This document shows, piece after piece, positions 8,937 through 19,922 of a DNA stretch of 64,000 nucleotides (position 1 is the stretch's first letter; every line of letters starts with the position of its first letter). The stretch covers positions 3,185,501 through 3,249,500 of the forward strand of contig JAHDVF020000240.1 in the NCBI GenBank assembly GCA_022606425.2, given 5' to 3'. The translations under genes were made by a program, and so were the position numbers. The stretch is from Lepidostoma basale. Lineage: Eukaryota > Arthropoda > Insecta > Trichoptera > Lepidostomatidae. A model generated the notes under the pieces. It saw only the letters and a list, made by a program, of their open reading frames with translations, did no database searches and was not told the DNA's origin.

Positions 8937-9395
8937 TTTGCCATAGTTTGTGTTGTAGATGTTTTATTTGCCTTTTTCTTTTTTATATACGACACTAACT
9001 ATTAAAAAAATTAATTAAATATCAGACATGTTTCGGACAACCCGGTCCTCTATATATAAAATATCTTTATAATATCACTTACACAGAAGGACCGGGTTGT
9101 CCAAAACATGTCTGATATATATATTATATTTTTTTTAGTAGTTAGTGTTATATAAAAAGTATATAAAAAATAAAAAGACACATAAAAAATATTATTACTT
9201 TTTCTGGAAATGAAATTAATTATTAATTATTAATTATAAATTATTATTAATTAATTATTATTAATTATTAATTATTATCTGTAGTTTAAAAAAATATATT
9301 ATTTTTTTGAAATAAAGTTCGTTATGTATACTCGTACAAAGATTAAAATAAAAACATTGTTCAATGAATCCGTAACACAAAGACATGGCGAATAT
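8937..9395. mobile_element. H4 repeat, degenerate pair
   Basis: Both H4 arms are visible (CAGACATGTTTCGGACAACC and its inverse), as is the terminal ACATGGCGAATATGG segment. The CUGANGA cores are damaged and the plus-strand motif reads CAAAAC instead of CGAAAC, so both ribozymes look dead. An AT-only expansion separates the right arm from its end. Confidence 0.5.
9217..9282. repeat. TTAATTA-type simple AT repeat
   Basis: About 65 bp of imperfect ATTAATT units inside the degenerate H4 copy. Confidence 0.75.
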
Positions 9396-9399
9396 GGAA

Positions 9400-9895
9400 T
9401 ATGATTTTATTCTTATCAATTAAGTAATTAATTATTTATAACAATTTATTTGGTTTTATATCTGTTTATGTTGGTTTTATATACTATCAATGTTTGTAAT
9501 TATTTAGGTTTGAAAATATATAAGCAAAATATGCATAGTTTTAAGGGCTACGAACGTTGTCAAGATGGTTATAAAAAAAGGAATTTCTTTTGAAACGAAA
9601 TTTATTACCTGTCCGATTTAAGAATGCGTAATAAAAGATTCTCAATCGAATCACGGTAGTTCCTGAGAACTTTAAATAGAATTTTAATACGTGAAAAATA
9701 GGATGCTGGATACAGTGGCGCACTTAACTACTGCTTCACGTAAGAGTTGCGACTTTTTTATTTGGGAAAAAATATTCAACACCATGTAAAACAACTTTTA
9801 TGATTATATTTTACTGTCAAAAAAAAAATAATACTGGTTTCGGAGATATAGTTCATCTTTAGATTTATGTCAATAAAATTAATTTTGAATTAAAA
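9400..9895. other. AT-rich sequence, no gene recognised
   Basis: A 60-codon minus-strand ORF near 9541 has no motif I recognise and is probably chance. Confidence 0.4.
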
Positions 9896-9898
9896 ATA

Positions 9899-10306
9899 AC
9901 TAACTAGCCATCACGCCGTCTCTCAAAAGGGGTAGCCAGAAATAATGGACTGCCACAATTTTCTTTCCTGACATATTTCTCTCGCTAGCTCAACATTCAT
10001 ATATCGTGTCAGGCACTTTGATTTATTTGATCGTGCAACGTTTTCCCCAGTCTTCTATTTCTTGTTCCATTTACATCGTTAATATGTACTTTTTACTATT
10101 TATACTTTCCATGTGTCCAAACCATCTTAATAATTCTTTCATTGTTTTGTTCATAACACCATTATTCGCACCGCATTCACTTCTTACATTTTCATTCGAC
10201 ACTCTATCATACATAGAGTATGTATACATTCGTCTAAGAGATCTCATTTCTGCTGCATTTATTCTACTTTCATCATTCTATTGCCAGTTTCATGCTTCGC
10301 ATTTTA
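9899..10306 (-). mobile_element. RTE-A LINE 3' fragment
   Basis: The minus strand begins with a worn tail (CTAACTAGCC on the plus strand) and follows the RTE-A C-terminal region back to the GSEAWNWQ block. Internal deletion and frameshifts are present. The 3' end GGAGACGGCG is altered to TCTCAAAAGG on the plus strand. Confidence 0.75.
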
Positions 10307-10402
10307 AATGAAAGGTTTTCTTATATAAAAAAACAACAATGGATAATCAACAAAATTAGAATTTTGTTGTTTATTTACATAATGCAAGGAACAACATTAG
10401 GT

Positions 10403-10523
10403 AAATGATTTCGCTGGGCGAAAAGAGGAGGATGGAGTGCCGCATCGGTTAAAGTGTGGCAGTCCATTCTTTCTGCCTACCCTTTCGGGGAGACGGCGTG
10501 ATGGTTAGTTAGTTAGTTAGTTA
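10403..10523 (+). mobile_element. C1 retroposon, 3' 120 bp
   Basis: GCGAAAAGAGGAGGATGGAG through GGGGAGACGGCGTGATGG and a (TTAG)n tail match the last part of C1. A shared TTAGGTA on each side suggests a short target duplication. Confidence 0.7.
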
Positions 10524-10529
10524 GGTACA

Positions 10530-11260
10530 ACGGACGACTCAATAAAAAGTATAATTTATTGAGGTAACTTTTCTTTCATTTTAATATAGTTTTGACGATT
10601 GAGTTTATCTCCGAAACAAGGAATTTTTATTTACTTTTATTTTTTAGACAAATAAAATGTAAAAAGTGTTGTGAAAATACAATGTTTTTAAAACATATAT
10701 CAAATATGAATCCACAACACGAAGTGAAATGTAATATATAATTTAATATATTTATCAAATAAACACGATCGATTTGTGTTTTGAACGTCATTACGAGAGG
10801 TAGATTGGTCATGATAGATAGAAGATAAAACAATTTGTAAATGTATGTTACTTTTCCGAAATAAAATCGCGAGTCGCCACTGGGCGTTGTTTAATATTCA
10901 TGACGTAAGAGCGCCTTTCTTGACACGAGACGAGAGAGGAATTTCCGTTCTATAAAAACGGTGTAATAAATTAATGACCTTTTTTCCGCGCGTTAAGTAT
11001 TTAATATAAGGGCTTTATGTATTCATCTGCCTGTTTTCGTTACGGCAATATTATCACAAGTTTAGGCCAAAGTCGTCAGAGTTTCAGAAGCGTTAATATA
11101 TAATCTAGGGGCGCGGTTTTTCATTAACAGTTTAAAAATTAACGGATATTTTTAATTGATTGTCAAAGCTTTAGTTTTGTAAAACTCCATTATTCATTTA
11201 TACAATTTCAAACATGATTATAAAGTAGTTTTACTTGGATTTATTTTATATAAATTATGT
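10530..11260. other. no gene recognised
   Basis: Segment 10630-10740 has AATCCACAACACGAAGTGAA, also found in the 29.3 kb repeat. The block 10860-11130 is less AT-rich and has no relatives in the window; it may be single-copy host DNA. No supported ORF. Confidence 0.4.
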
Positions 11261-11263
11261 AAA

Positions 11264-11905
11264 CTAACTAACTAACTAACCATCACGCCGTCTCCCCGAA
11301 GGGGTAGGCAGAAATAATGGACTGCCAAACTTTTCTTTCCTGACATATTTCTCTCGATTTCTCAACATTCATACATCGTGTCATGCACGCGCGTCGATTT
11401 CTCTGACTCCTCACATGGCCGACATTCAATATTTGATTTATTTGATCGTGCCACGTTTTCCTCGGTCTTGTTCCTTCCATTTACATCACCAACATATAAT
11501 TTTTTACCATTCTTTCTTCATTCATTCCTTCAATATGTCCAAACCATCTTAATGATCCTTTCATTATTTTGTTCATGACACCATCATTCGCACCGCATTC
11601 ACTTCTTATATTTTCATTCGGCACTCTCTCATACACAGAGTATCCACACATTCTTCTAAGAAATCATATTTCAACTGCATTTATTCTACTTTCATCCTTC
11701 TTTTGCCAGTTCCATGCTTCGCTTCCAAACATAAGGGTCGGTAGAAGACACCATTGTGAACTGCCATTCTAGCTTTTTTTGATAGGTTTTTGTTTGCGAT
11801 GACAACTTTAAGTGCACCATTCACTTTGTTGCCTGCCCCAACCCTTCTTTCAATATCCCTCTCCACTCGCCCATCTCTTGTAAACATACTACCTAAATAC
11901 ACTAT
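11264..11905 (-). mobile_element. RTE-A LINE, 640-bp fragment
   Basis: From the (GTTA)n tail back to YLGSMFTRDGRVERDIE, GNKVNGALKVV, NKNLSKKARMAVHNGV, the C-terminal NRRACMTRCMNVEKS block and the stop. A one-base loss near 11750 shifts the frame after HNGV. Otherwise well preserved, so a fairly recent copy. Confidence 0.82.
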
Positions 11906-11939
11906 GTAAATAGTAACAAATTTGATTTATTGTTTCTTG

Positions 11940-12215
11940 AACAATCAAATCAATCAAATCAAATCAAATCAGTTTATTTTCTCAAAAAATATTACAAACA
12001 ACAATTCTATTGTAGTTTAAGACATCTATTGAGAACAGGAACGCATGAGAGATGGTCCCACATTAGGAATACATAATACTCTCCAAAGTCAAGAGTATTA
12101 GTGTCTTCTAGTAGTAGTGTATTCTGAACGTACTTTCGCGAATATGAAAGACGTCGATCTCCGAAGCGATCATGTTCACCAGTTTGATTGTCCTCACCAC
12201 CGCATCACCAATGAA
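11940..12215 (-). mobile_element. J1 Jockey-like LINE 3' fragment
   Basis: CAATCAAATCAAATCAAATC on the plus strand is the reversed (TTTGA)n tail. Behind it lie the J1 3' UTR and the coding remnant corresponding to SEIDVFHVS and STFRR-like sequence in the 24.6 kb copy. Truncated, with no RT core. Confidence 0.65.
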
Positions 12216-12216
12216 G

Positions 12217-12365
12217 TAAAACTCCATATTAAATAATTAATACAAATGAAAACGTCAGTTTTCTAGAAGTTCTATTATATTTTATGGTAATGACATGCTT
12301 CGTTCTTCTAAGGCATTATCAAATGTCTTGACATGGGAATAAATAATATAATTCAAATTTGTGAG
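12217..12365 (-). repeat. H5 repeat, single arm with hammerhead-like remnant
   Basis: The arm CCATATTAAATAATTAATAC, TTTTCTAGAAG and the minus-strand UUGAUAA, U, GCC...GGC core (altered here) place it in H5. GAAAC is changed to GAAGC on the minus strand, so this copy is unlikely to cleave. Confidence 0.5.
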
Positions 12366-12449
12366 TTGTTGAATAAAACAATTTTCACGTTTTTCTTAGA
12401 ACTAATGATGAGCGGTAAGTAACATTACCACTGATTTTCTAGGAATTTA

Positions 12450-13072
12450 TGAGTAACTAACTAACTAACCATCGGCAGATCATAGGCAGAAAGAATGGAC
12501 CGCCACACTATTCTGTCCTGACATACATCTCTCGCTTCCTCTACATTCATACATCTTGTCATGCACGCACGTGGATTTATCAGACTCCTAACATAGCCGA
12601 CATATAATATTTCTGGTTTCATATACCTTCTTTACCATTATGTCTTCACTCATTCATTTCATATGTCTAAACCATCTTAACGACCCTTTCATTATTTTGT
12701 TTATAACACTTCCATTCGCACTGCATTCACTTCTTATACTTACATTTGACACTCTTATCATATTCAAATTGAACACACATTCGTCTTAGAGATCTGATTT
12801 CTTCTGCATTTATTCAACTTTCATCCTTCTTTTGCCAGTTCCATACGTCACTTCTTTACATAAAGGTCGGCACAAGAATACCATTTTAGCTTATTTGGAT
12901 AAGCTTTTGTTTGCGATGACAACTTTAAGTGCACCATTTACTCTGTTGCCTGCCCCAACCCTTCTTTCATTATCCTACTAAACTCTCCCATCATTTGTAA
13001 ACATACTTTCTAAATAAACAAATTCATCCACTTGTTCCAGATTTTCACCGTTTTCAATATGTTACAAATTAT
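12450..13072 (-). mobile_element. RTE-A LINE, degraded 620-bp fragment
   Basis: Carries the (GTTA)n tail at its left end and follows the RTE-A C-terminal region back through GNRVNGALKVV to the LEQVDEFVYL-like block near 13030. Many frameshifts; an older copy than the one at 11.3 kb. Confidence 0.75.
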
Positions 13073-13370
13073 ATAATTTATAAATTAAATTCAAGTTAAA
13101 CCACTAAACAATCGTGTTTATTATTATACATTTAAATGGATATTTTTTATTCTTGCGTTTTTCTTCTATACAAGTCAAATTTTGCGTGTAGAGGGATACG
13201 AGGTCCTCAAACTTATGATTATAGACAAGATTGAGGGACGACGTGGACTCTAAATAAAATACGACTTCTTTGCGCAATATAGGAGATGGGACTGAAATAA
13301 TGAGAGTGGAGGTGTAATTCCGGGCGGTACAAGAGAATATATAGGTATGGCAAGAATACATATATAAGAT

Positions 13371-13823
13371 GTTTTTTTTAAAGGTTTGGTTTTTAAACTG
13401 GCAACATTGTTTCTACAGACTGTCAATTCGACTGTTGATAGTTGATTTGTATTATGTACGTTTTGTCATTTTACCTAATGGCTCAATAAAGGTGTCGATA
13501 TTGTACTTCACGATTGCGCTTCATTCTAGCTAGCCGTGGCGTACATATGCCCGAAATCATATTTAAACAATAATGGCATTAAATTAACTATTAAATAAAG
13601 CCAATATTATAGACATTAACATTACTTTAATATGTTTTTTTTTTTTGAACTTGTATACCTCTAAAAAAACATCCTTTATATAAAAATGCGTATAAGTTTT
13701 TTTTTAATGTATACAAATTCAAAATATAAAAAAAACACATTTATAAGTGAGTTGTCAACTGTCAAATTGACAGTCTGTAGAAACAATGTTGCCAGTTTAA
13801 AAACCAAACCTCTAAAAAAAATA
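13371..13823. mobile_element. TIR element of about 450 bp, non-autonomous DNA transposon candidate
   Basis: AGGTTTGGTTTTTAAACTGG and CAACATTGTTTCTACAGACT at the left reappear in inverse order and strand at 13768-13815, giving terminal inverted repeats of about 50 bp. The interior has no ORF and includes a block (13580-13680) whose reverse complement occurs at 30.88-30.96 kb. Target duplication not clear. Confidence 0.6.
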
Positions 13824-13884
13824 CACTATACTCGTATATGACAAACGTTTTCATTTGTATCAATTATTTGTTTCAATCTATTAT

Positions 13885-14412
13885 TTCTGCAGAAGCCTAT
13901 CCAAAAAAGCTTAGATTGCAGTGTACAACGGTATCCTTGTGCCAACCCTTGTGTATGGAAGTGAAGCATGGAACTGGTTACAGAAGGATGAAATTAGAAT
14001 AAATGCAGTAGAAATGAGATCTCTAAGACGAATGTGTAGTAAATCTGAATAAGATAGTGTCAAATGCAAATATAAGAAGTGAATGTGCTGCGAATAAAAT
14101 TGTTATGAACAAAATAATGAAAGGATCGTTAAGATGGTTTGGACACATGGAAAGAAAGAGTGAAGAATTTTAATGTAAACGACGTGAACGGAGCTAGAGA
14201 TAGAGGAAGGCCGAGGAAAATTTGACAATATCAAATCAATCAAATATTAATTGTCGGTCACGTAAGTAGTCTAAGAAATCGATGCGCGTGCATGACATGA
14301 TGTGTGAATGTTGAGGAATCGAAAGATGTAACATATGTCAGGACTGAAAAGTGTTGCGGTCCATTCTTTCTGCCTGCGCCTTCGGAGAGACGGCGTGAGG
14401 GTTAGTTAGTCA
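13885..14412 (+). mobile_element. RTE-A LINE 3' fragment
   Basis: Runs from the KAYPKKLR-like block through VPTLVYGSEAWNW, EMRSLRRMC, KGSLRWFGHMER and the RGRPRKI block to GAGACGGCGTGAGGGTTAG. It is frameshifted after RMC and again after MER. The tail is short. Confidence 0.78.
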
Positions 14413-14885
14413 ATTATTTAAATAGGAGTTTCACATCATTGTTCAATAAATAAACATTGATATGTGGTAACGACTTAAGAAAAACTACGTCAGTATGTAA
14501 CACGAGTATATAAATAGCTGTTGAAATAACTAGGTTATTGGGTATCAGAAATTCGGGTCATAAAATAGTAGAAGCTAGAGAAGAAGTAATGTTTAGGTTA
14601 GTTCCGGAGAAGATAGCAGGCAGGAAATTTACTAGTTTCCTTATCGCAATACAGAATGTCGCAAGGATGGATGCGAATAGTAAATTTTAAGATTGATGGT
14701 TTTCAGAATGAACTCTTGGTCAAGAATTATAGCGAGAAACGGATTATTTAAGCGATATATCACATTTATTTTGTACTATGCAACCACATTTTCAAAAGAC
14801 AGTGTTGTTAAATTTTATTGATAAAATAGCAAGAGCAAATTGTCAATGTGATATGTTATGCAGACTATTCCTACAAATAATAATG
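14413..14885. other. no gene recognised
   Basis: The first 40 bp resemble the outer end of the H5 arm (GGAGTTTCACATCATTGTTC). The remainder is unassigned. Confidence 0.4.
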
Positions 14886-15548
14886 ACTTACAAAAATGCT
14901 AGACAGACTACATCATGCCTGTAAGAAATGTATGACCTTTTCCAAAACATGTAACCTGGTTATAGAAAATCAACCCATAGAACAGGTCAGGACCTTCAAG
15001 TATCTAGGCATAGACCTGGTGGGAGGAGCTGATCTGCGGGATGAAATACAAGCCAAAGTAAACAAGGTAGCTGCAATCTCTGGCACTCTAAAATCCACAA
15101 TGTGGATAAATAAAGACATGGCCATTTAGAGTAAGATGAGAATCTATATAGCATGCGTAAGACCAATAATAACATATGGCGTTAAAGCAAGGGCAGACAC
15201 AGTAAGAACCAACTAAGTTTTGAGGACTTCCGAAATGAAGACACTGAGGACGATAGCAGGCAAGACACTGAGAGATCGCGTGAGGAACACCAGAATAAGA
15301 GAGATATGTGAGGTGGAGGATATTATAAGATGGAGCAGATAGCGAAAAAGGGACTGGTACGGGCATGTTCAAAGAATATACACCACCAGATTCCTCTTTA
15401 TTGCATTGCATAATCAGCTTCATAGGACTCGTCCTCGTGGAAGACCTCCTAAAAGATGGAAGGACAGCTGGGAATCTACTTCACAGGAGGATCAACACTC
15501 CGGAGAACAGACTATATAGGTCTACAACATGGAAGAAGAAGAAGAAAA
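14886..15548 (+). mobile_element. RTE-B LINE, 660-bp 3' copy
   Basis: The longest RTE-B remnant. In order: CMTFSKTCNLVIENQPIEQV, FKYLGIDLVGGADLRDEI, ATMWINKDM-like, IYIACVRPIITYGVKARADT, MKTLRTIAGKTLRDRVRN, YGHVQRI, GRPPKRWKDSWEST and a (GAA)n tail. This covers the post-RT thumb and C-terminal region. In-frame stops follow DMAI and TVRTN. No RT YxDD box in this copy. Confidence 0.8.
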
Positions 15549-15639
15549 ATAATAAATTGAATCGTGTACGATTATCTTTGGTTATTTGATTCAGTTGGAG
15601 GAATTTAAAATGGGGATATCTTCGTTATGTCCAACCTTC

Positions 15640-15775
15640 AAATGATAATGGCTTTGATAAATTTGATAATGCCAATGCAAGGCGAAATACGCCATTCTTG
15701 TAAAATATAAAAACTTCTAGAAAACAAACGTTTTCATTCATATTAATTATTCAATGTGGACTTTTACATCATTTA
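15640..15775 (+). repeat. H5 repeat arm with degenerate hammerhead-like motif
   Basis: UUGAUAAUGCC, a short loop and GGCGAAAUACGCC, followed by the H5 arm CTTCTAGAAAACAAACG and TTAATTATTCAATGTGG. The helix III palindrome is lost (AUACGC for ACAUGU). Confidence 0.5.
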
Positions 15776-16256
15776 TCATCATATCAGCCATCTGTTTAAA
15801 AGAGGGTAAAGGTAGTCTGTAAACGCTGCATTGTAAGTACTTTGCTGTAAGAGGTATCCTTCTTTAAATCTCAAATAATTTTCCGTAATTCAAAACAAAA
15901 GTGAAATGGCATCTTCTCATTATTCCGGGTTGCCCGTTCATTTAAAAACTACCCCTGGAACAGTAATTCCCGCGCATCTTATGTGAACTAAACATCCGTT
16001 TTATTAAATTCCCGCATCGCGAGGGCGGCAGGTGTTTCGGGAGATTCGTTAAGAGGATTCGGGGTACAGGGAGAAAAACTTAATTTCCCTTCTAATTTAT
16101 CTTTGAAGATGCAAGCGAGGTAATTGCATGTTAGAAACAATTAGGGGATGGTTTATAAGGGAGAATTACTTTTATTGCTGTAATAGCAAGCTTGCGGCTG
16201 TAATTTCGTTTTAGGTGATTGATGTTTTTAGGTTTAAATCTGATGTTACTTTGGAG
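15776..16256. other. unassigned, moderately GC-containing sequence
   Basis: No ORF or repeat family recognised; the block around 15900-16100 has mixed composition and no relative in this window. Could be single-copy host sequence. Confidence 0.35.
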
Positions 16257-16960
16257 ACATTGATGTTTTTCATTTGAACGAGCGAAATTTTAAGAAAATG
16301 ATAGGAGCAACATTTCGGCGTGGATGTGACCACGATGTAACTTTTTTTTATTTATCTTAATTTTATTTTTTATTTCCAGTACTATAAGTATTTTAACTCT
16401 TAAATATTATGTATACCTTATATTGTCTTAGTTTAACTTCAATCTCATTTCACATTATCATTTGTTAATTATTGTTAACTATTATTTTATATTTGTGGTA
16501 GCATGTAATTGGCAACAACAACAACAACAACAACAAACCATCACGCCGCTTCCCCGCAGGGGTAGGCAGAGAGAATGGACCGCCACACTACTCTATCCTG
16601 GCACACCTCTCTAGCTTCCTCCACATTCATACATCGAGTCATACACGCACGTCGATTCTTTCGGCTTCTGACATGACCAATTTTTTATATTTGATTAATT
16701 TGGTCATGCCATGTTTTCCTCGGTCTACCTCGACTCCTTACTCCATTTACATTGTTAACGTATACTTTTTTAACCATTCTTTCTTCACCCATGCGCTCCA
16801 TATGTCCGAACCAACGAAGCGAACCTTTCATAATTTTGTTCATAATACCTTCTTGTAATGTAATTGGCCTTATTTTTATTATTCTAAATGTTTTATTATA
16901 TATTATATATGTTATTGATATCGCTGTATGTTACCCTTAATAAATAGATAAATAAACAAT
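16257..16960 (+). mobile_element. J2 Jockey-like LINE 3' end, split by RTE-A
   Basis: Encodes IDVFHLNERNFKKMIGATFR then a stop, followed by the J2 3' UTR with ATATTTGTGGTAGCATGTAA. It resumes after the RTE-A insertion as TTATTTTTATTATTC. The same C-terminus and UTR occur at 26.5-26.8 kb and 34.8 kb. Confidence 0.72.
16514..16857 (-). mobile_element. RTE-A variant with (GTT)n tail, inserted in J2
   Basis: Flanked by exact 11-bp ATGTAATTGGC at 16503-16513 and 16858-16868. The sense-strand tail is (GTT)n instead of (GTTA)n. The insert contains the RTE-A C-terminal blocks back to the KGSLRWFGHMERM region and is 5'-truncated at 344 bp. Confidence 0.87.
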
Positions 16961-17071
16961 CATTTAAAAAAATATTTTAAAATATCAACAAAAAAAAAAA
17001 AAAATTTATGAAAAAATCCTTTATAATACGAGTAGGTATATGGTATATTTAATCTTATGATTATATGTCTT

Positions 17072-17150
17072 TGACGGATTTTGGCAGCTCGTTGTCATCT
17101 TCTGGAATCATCTTCCAGAAGATGATGCGTGCTGCCGCAATCGGTCGAAA
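17072..17150. repeat. H3 palindrome with degenerate hammerhead-like halves
   Basis: CATCTTCTGGAATCATCTTCC lies at the centre of a near-perfect palindrome built from CCAGAAGATGA. Outward on the plus side is GCUGCC then CGAAACC, but an insertion separates the two. Related to the better H3 pair at 45.5 kb; not expected to be active. Confidence 0.45.
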
Positions 17151-17289
17151 CCATAAAATCAAATGAATTTAAACTAAATTTATATATTATTTTAAGCGAA
17201 TTGCTTATTTATTTTTGTTTTCGTTATTTATAATGAATTTCTAACAAGAATTTTCAAATAACAACATTTATACACAATATTTTTTTTAA

Positions 17290-17475
17290 ATAATTTTGGC
17301 CGTAACGCTATGATAATTCTACATTATAAACTGTTAAATTTAAAAAAAAAGTTTTATTATTGTAACACCTGATGGTGTCAACATAGGTTGACGAAACAGC
17401 TGTCGCGAAAAACAAAAATACAATTGTGATACATACAACAAAGTTTTTCAATTTAACAGTTTATAAAAAAATATT
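17290..17475. repeat. H1 repeat, left outer arm fused to right half
   Basis: The outer arm (TTTTGGCCGTAACGCTATGA, AAACTGTTAAATT) is directly followed by the plus-strand ribozyme half and its downstream arm. Everything between the two H1 ribozyme halves is deleted. Confidence 0.6.
17361..17412 (+). ncRNA. hammerhead-like motif, H1, A9G variant
   Basis: ACACCUGAUGG, then U, helix II GUCAAC/GUUGAC, GAAA, ACAGCUGU, UC. CUGAUGG differs from CUGAUGA at the last core base. Otherwise every element is intact, including the six-pair helix II. Confidence 0.5.
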
Positions 17476-17542
17476 GTCCGACTCAAATTTTAATGTAATC
17501 GTTTTTCATTTTTGATTTTTCTGTTTCCATTCCGTTCTATAA

Positions 17543-18095
17543 TTAGAGTAAATGGTGCATTTAAAGTTGTCATCTCTAACAAAAGCCTATCCAAAAAAGC
17601 TAAGATGGCAGTGCACAGTAGTGTTCTTGTGCCGACCCTTATGTATGGAAGTGAGCCATGTAACTGGCAAAAGAAGGATGGAAGTAAAATAAATGCAGTA
17701 GAAATCAGATATCTAAGACGAATGTGTGGTTAATCTGTATATGATAGCGTAACAAATGCAAATATAAGAAATGAATGCGGTGCGAATGAAATGTAATGAA
17801 CAAAATAATGAAAGGGTTGTTAGGATGATTTGAACACATGGAAATAATGAGTGGAGATGGGAATGGTGAAGAAGGTATATGTAAACGACGTGAACGGAGC
17901 TAGAAAAAAAGGAAGGCCGAGGAAAACTTGGCACGATCAAATCAGTCAAATATTAAATGTCGGTCACGTGACGAGTCTTAGAAATTGACGTGCATGCATG
18001 ACAAGATGTATAAATGTAGTTGATGCGAGAGATGTATGTCAGGACAGAACAGTGGCGGTCCATTCTTTCTGGCGCCGTGATGGTCAGTTAGTTAT
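17543..18095 (+). mobile_element. RTE-A LINE 3' fragment
   Basis: RVNGAFKVVISNKSLSKKAK, VLVPTLMYGSEPCNWQKKD, EIRYLRRMCG, then frameshifted GLL-FEHMEIM and the GRPRKTWHDQI block to a worn GTTA tail. The start lies close to the H1 copy. Confidence 0.78.
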
Positions 18096-18189
18096 ATTAG
18101 TTTTTTTCATAAATATAATTTTTCGTTTGAGGCACGCGGTGTATGTTACGATATTAAAAAAATAATAATAATGAATATACCAAAAGAAT

Positions 18190-18535
18190 ACCATCTTCCT
18201 CATCAATAATGACCCTTTACCACCAAGTTATCCACCATTATTCGGTCCTTTACCCCTCCCGCAACCAAAGCGGGTAAAAAAAATATCCTCCCCGATAGCC
18301 CACTACGTACTCCGCCAAACAAAATGGTCTTACGCAGGATGCTATCTCCTACCACAACTCCATCCAGGCACTGCTCCTCTTATCTTCCCCTCGGGAATAT
18401 ACTTTTTTATAAATACAATCCCAACCCTAACTGGTCTTTTATTCCTTGACAATAATGTAGGACTTAATCCCCCCTCGCCCTCTTTCGGGGGGATACTCCG
18501 GGCCATACATTTAGCCCCATCATAAAACAACTACC
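18190..18535. other. C-rich segment of unknown nature
   Basis: The plus strand is rich in pyrimidines with several CCCC runs, clearly unlike the surrounding AT-rich DNA. The minus strand has an open 62-codon frame (MARSIPPKEGEGGLSPTLL...) without a known motif. No relatives in this window. It may be the 5' part of an unrecognised retroelement or single-copy DNA. Confidence 0.3.
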
Positions 18536-18564
18536 AAATCACACTCCAAAAATGTTTTGTCAAA

Positions 18565-18625
18565 AATGTTGTTACAGGCGTAAGAGGAATAGCCATTAGA
18601 ACTGAACCTCTGTAAGCCAGAAGAT
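18565..18625 (-). mobile_element. J3 Jockey-like LINE snippet
   Basis: GCGTAAGAGGAATAGCC...GAACCTCTGTAAGCCAGAAG matches the J3 sequence at 52.6 kb and 42.7 kb. About 60 bp only. Confidence 0.5.
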
Positions 18626-18944
18626 CCAAGTCCATGTCCAAGTCTATATACTGATTTCATGTGATTTTTGTTTTCGACGAGAATATGGCAGCGGACTGTC
18701 GAAACTGCACGAACCAAAAAAGTTTAATTTTTTATTTATTTTCAATTTGTTTTCGTAAATTACAAACAACTTGGAATTTTTATTTATTTTCAACATGAGT
18801 ATTTAAAAAATCTAAGCCTCTTATTTTCTTGTTATTGTCCTAACCAGTTAAACCGGCCAATTTTTAAAACATAATGAAGTAATTTTCTCGCTAAGCCATT
18901 TATTTATTTGAATTCTTTATCCAGTTTATCTTTTTTTCATAATG

Positions 18945-19090
18945 CAGGAAAGATTGTGTTCGTGCAAAGGATGGATCCCTCCAGAATCCCACACGTTATG
19001 GTGTATCAGATTCCTGTTGGCTACCGCCCCCCTGGAAGACCCCTAAATAGCTGAGAGTCAACTTAAACAGACTAAAGAGGAAGAATAATT
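18945..19090 (+). mobile_element. RTE-B LINE 3' snippet
   Basis: Encodes VQRMDPSRIPHVMVYQIPVG then YRPPGRPL, ending in a short GAGGAAGAA tail. 5'-truncated to about 145 bp. Confidence 0.65.
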
Positions 19091-19094
19091 CTTT

Positions 19095-19920
19095 ATTTGA
19101 AATTCCCGTGCTATCCAGAATTCAAATTCTTCAATAAAACCACATACATATGTAACTATCGATTCTTACATATTTTGTGAAATAATTAATTATGCGAGAA
19201 CAAAAAAAAATTATTCTCTATAATACATAGAAAAATAAAATCAAATATAATAATGAAAATTAAAAAAATGTATTTCTTTTGGAGTTCAGAGACCCGAAAA
19301 ATATATTTTTCTTCTTTAAAACAAAAAATTTCATTAACATATTATAACAGACGGATATCAAATATTTTTAAAATATGTTTATTCATTTTTTATAAAAATA
19401 ATATTTAAAAAACATGAATAATGAATTATCTCAGTACCTGCATAAAATTTGATTACATTATGAAATATAAATATTGAGTTTCCGGTATTCTGAATACATA
19501 AAAAAATACAAAATCATTTTATTTCAGAAAATGAAATTTTCTCTGTTTTTTCAAATAGACCCTGAGATTTAAAACATCTGTCCTCTCATACAAAATCATC
19601 TACATAATTGAATCAATTAATAATCATGAACTTTTGGGTGATTTCATTTATAAAAATGTTATCTGTTATTCCCTCTATAAATATTCATTGAATAATTTCT
19701 CAATTAATTCTCCAGCGGACAAATGGCATTTTGCATAATAATAAAATTCAGTTGGATGTTAGAAACAAAAGCTCGCTTTTTGCAAAAGCGTTTTATTATG
19801 TTTGCTAGAAAATTAATATAACTTTATTGCGAAACTACGCTTAGATGTACAGGATGGTTAGCTAATTTCTGAACTGTGAGATTGTTCAAATGAGAGTGAA
19901 ATTGAAACTGAAGCTATAAA
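19095..19920. other. AT-rich sequence, no gene recognised
   Basis: Very high A+T with homopolymer runs. I see neither repeat family nor ORF of note. Confidence 0.5.
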
Positions 19921-19922
19921 AA

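Noticed and set aside
9217..9282. CRISPR-like or origin-like repeat
   Set aside because: Simple ATTAATT low-complexity sequence without spacers or defined units.
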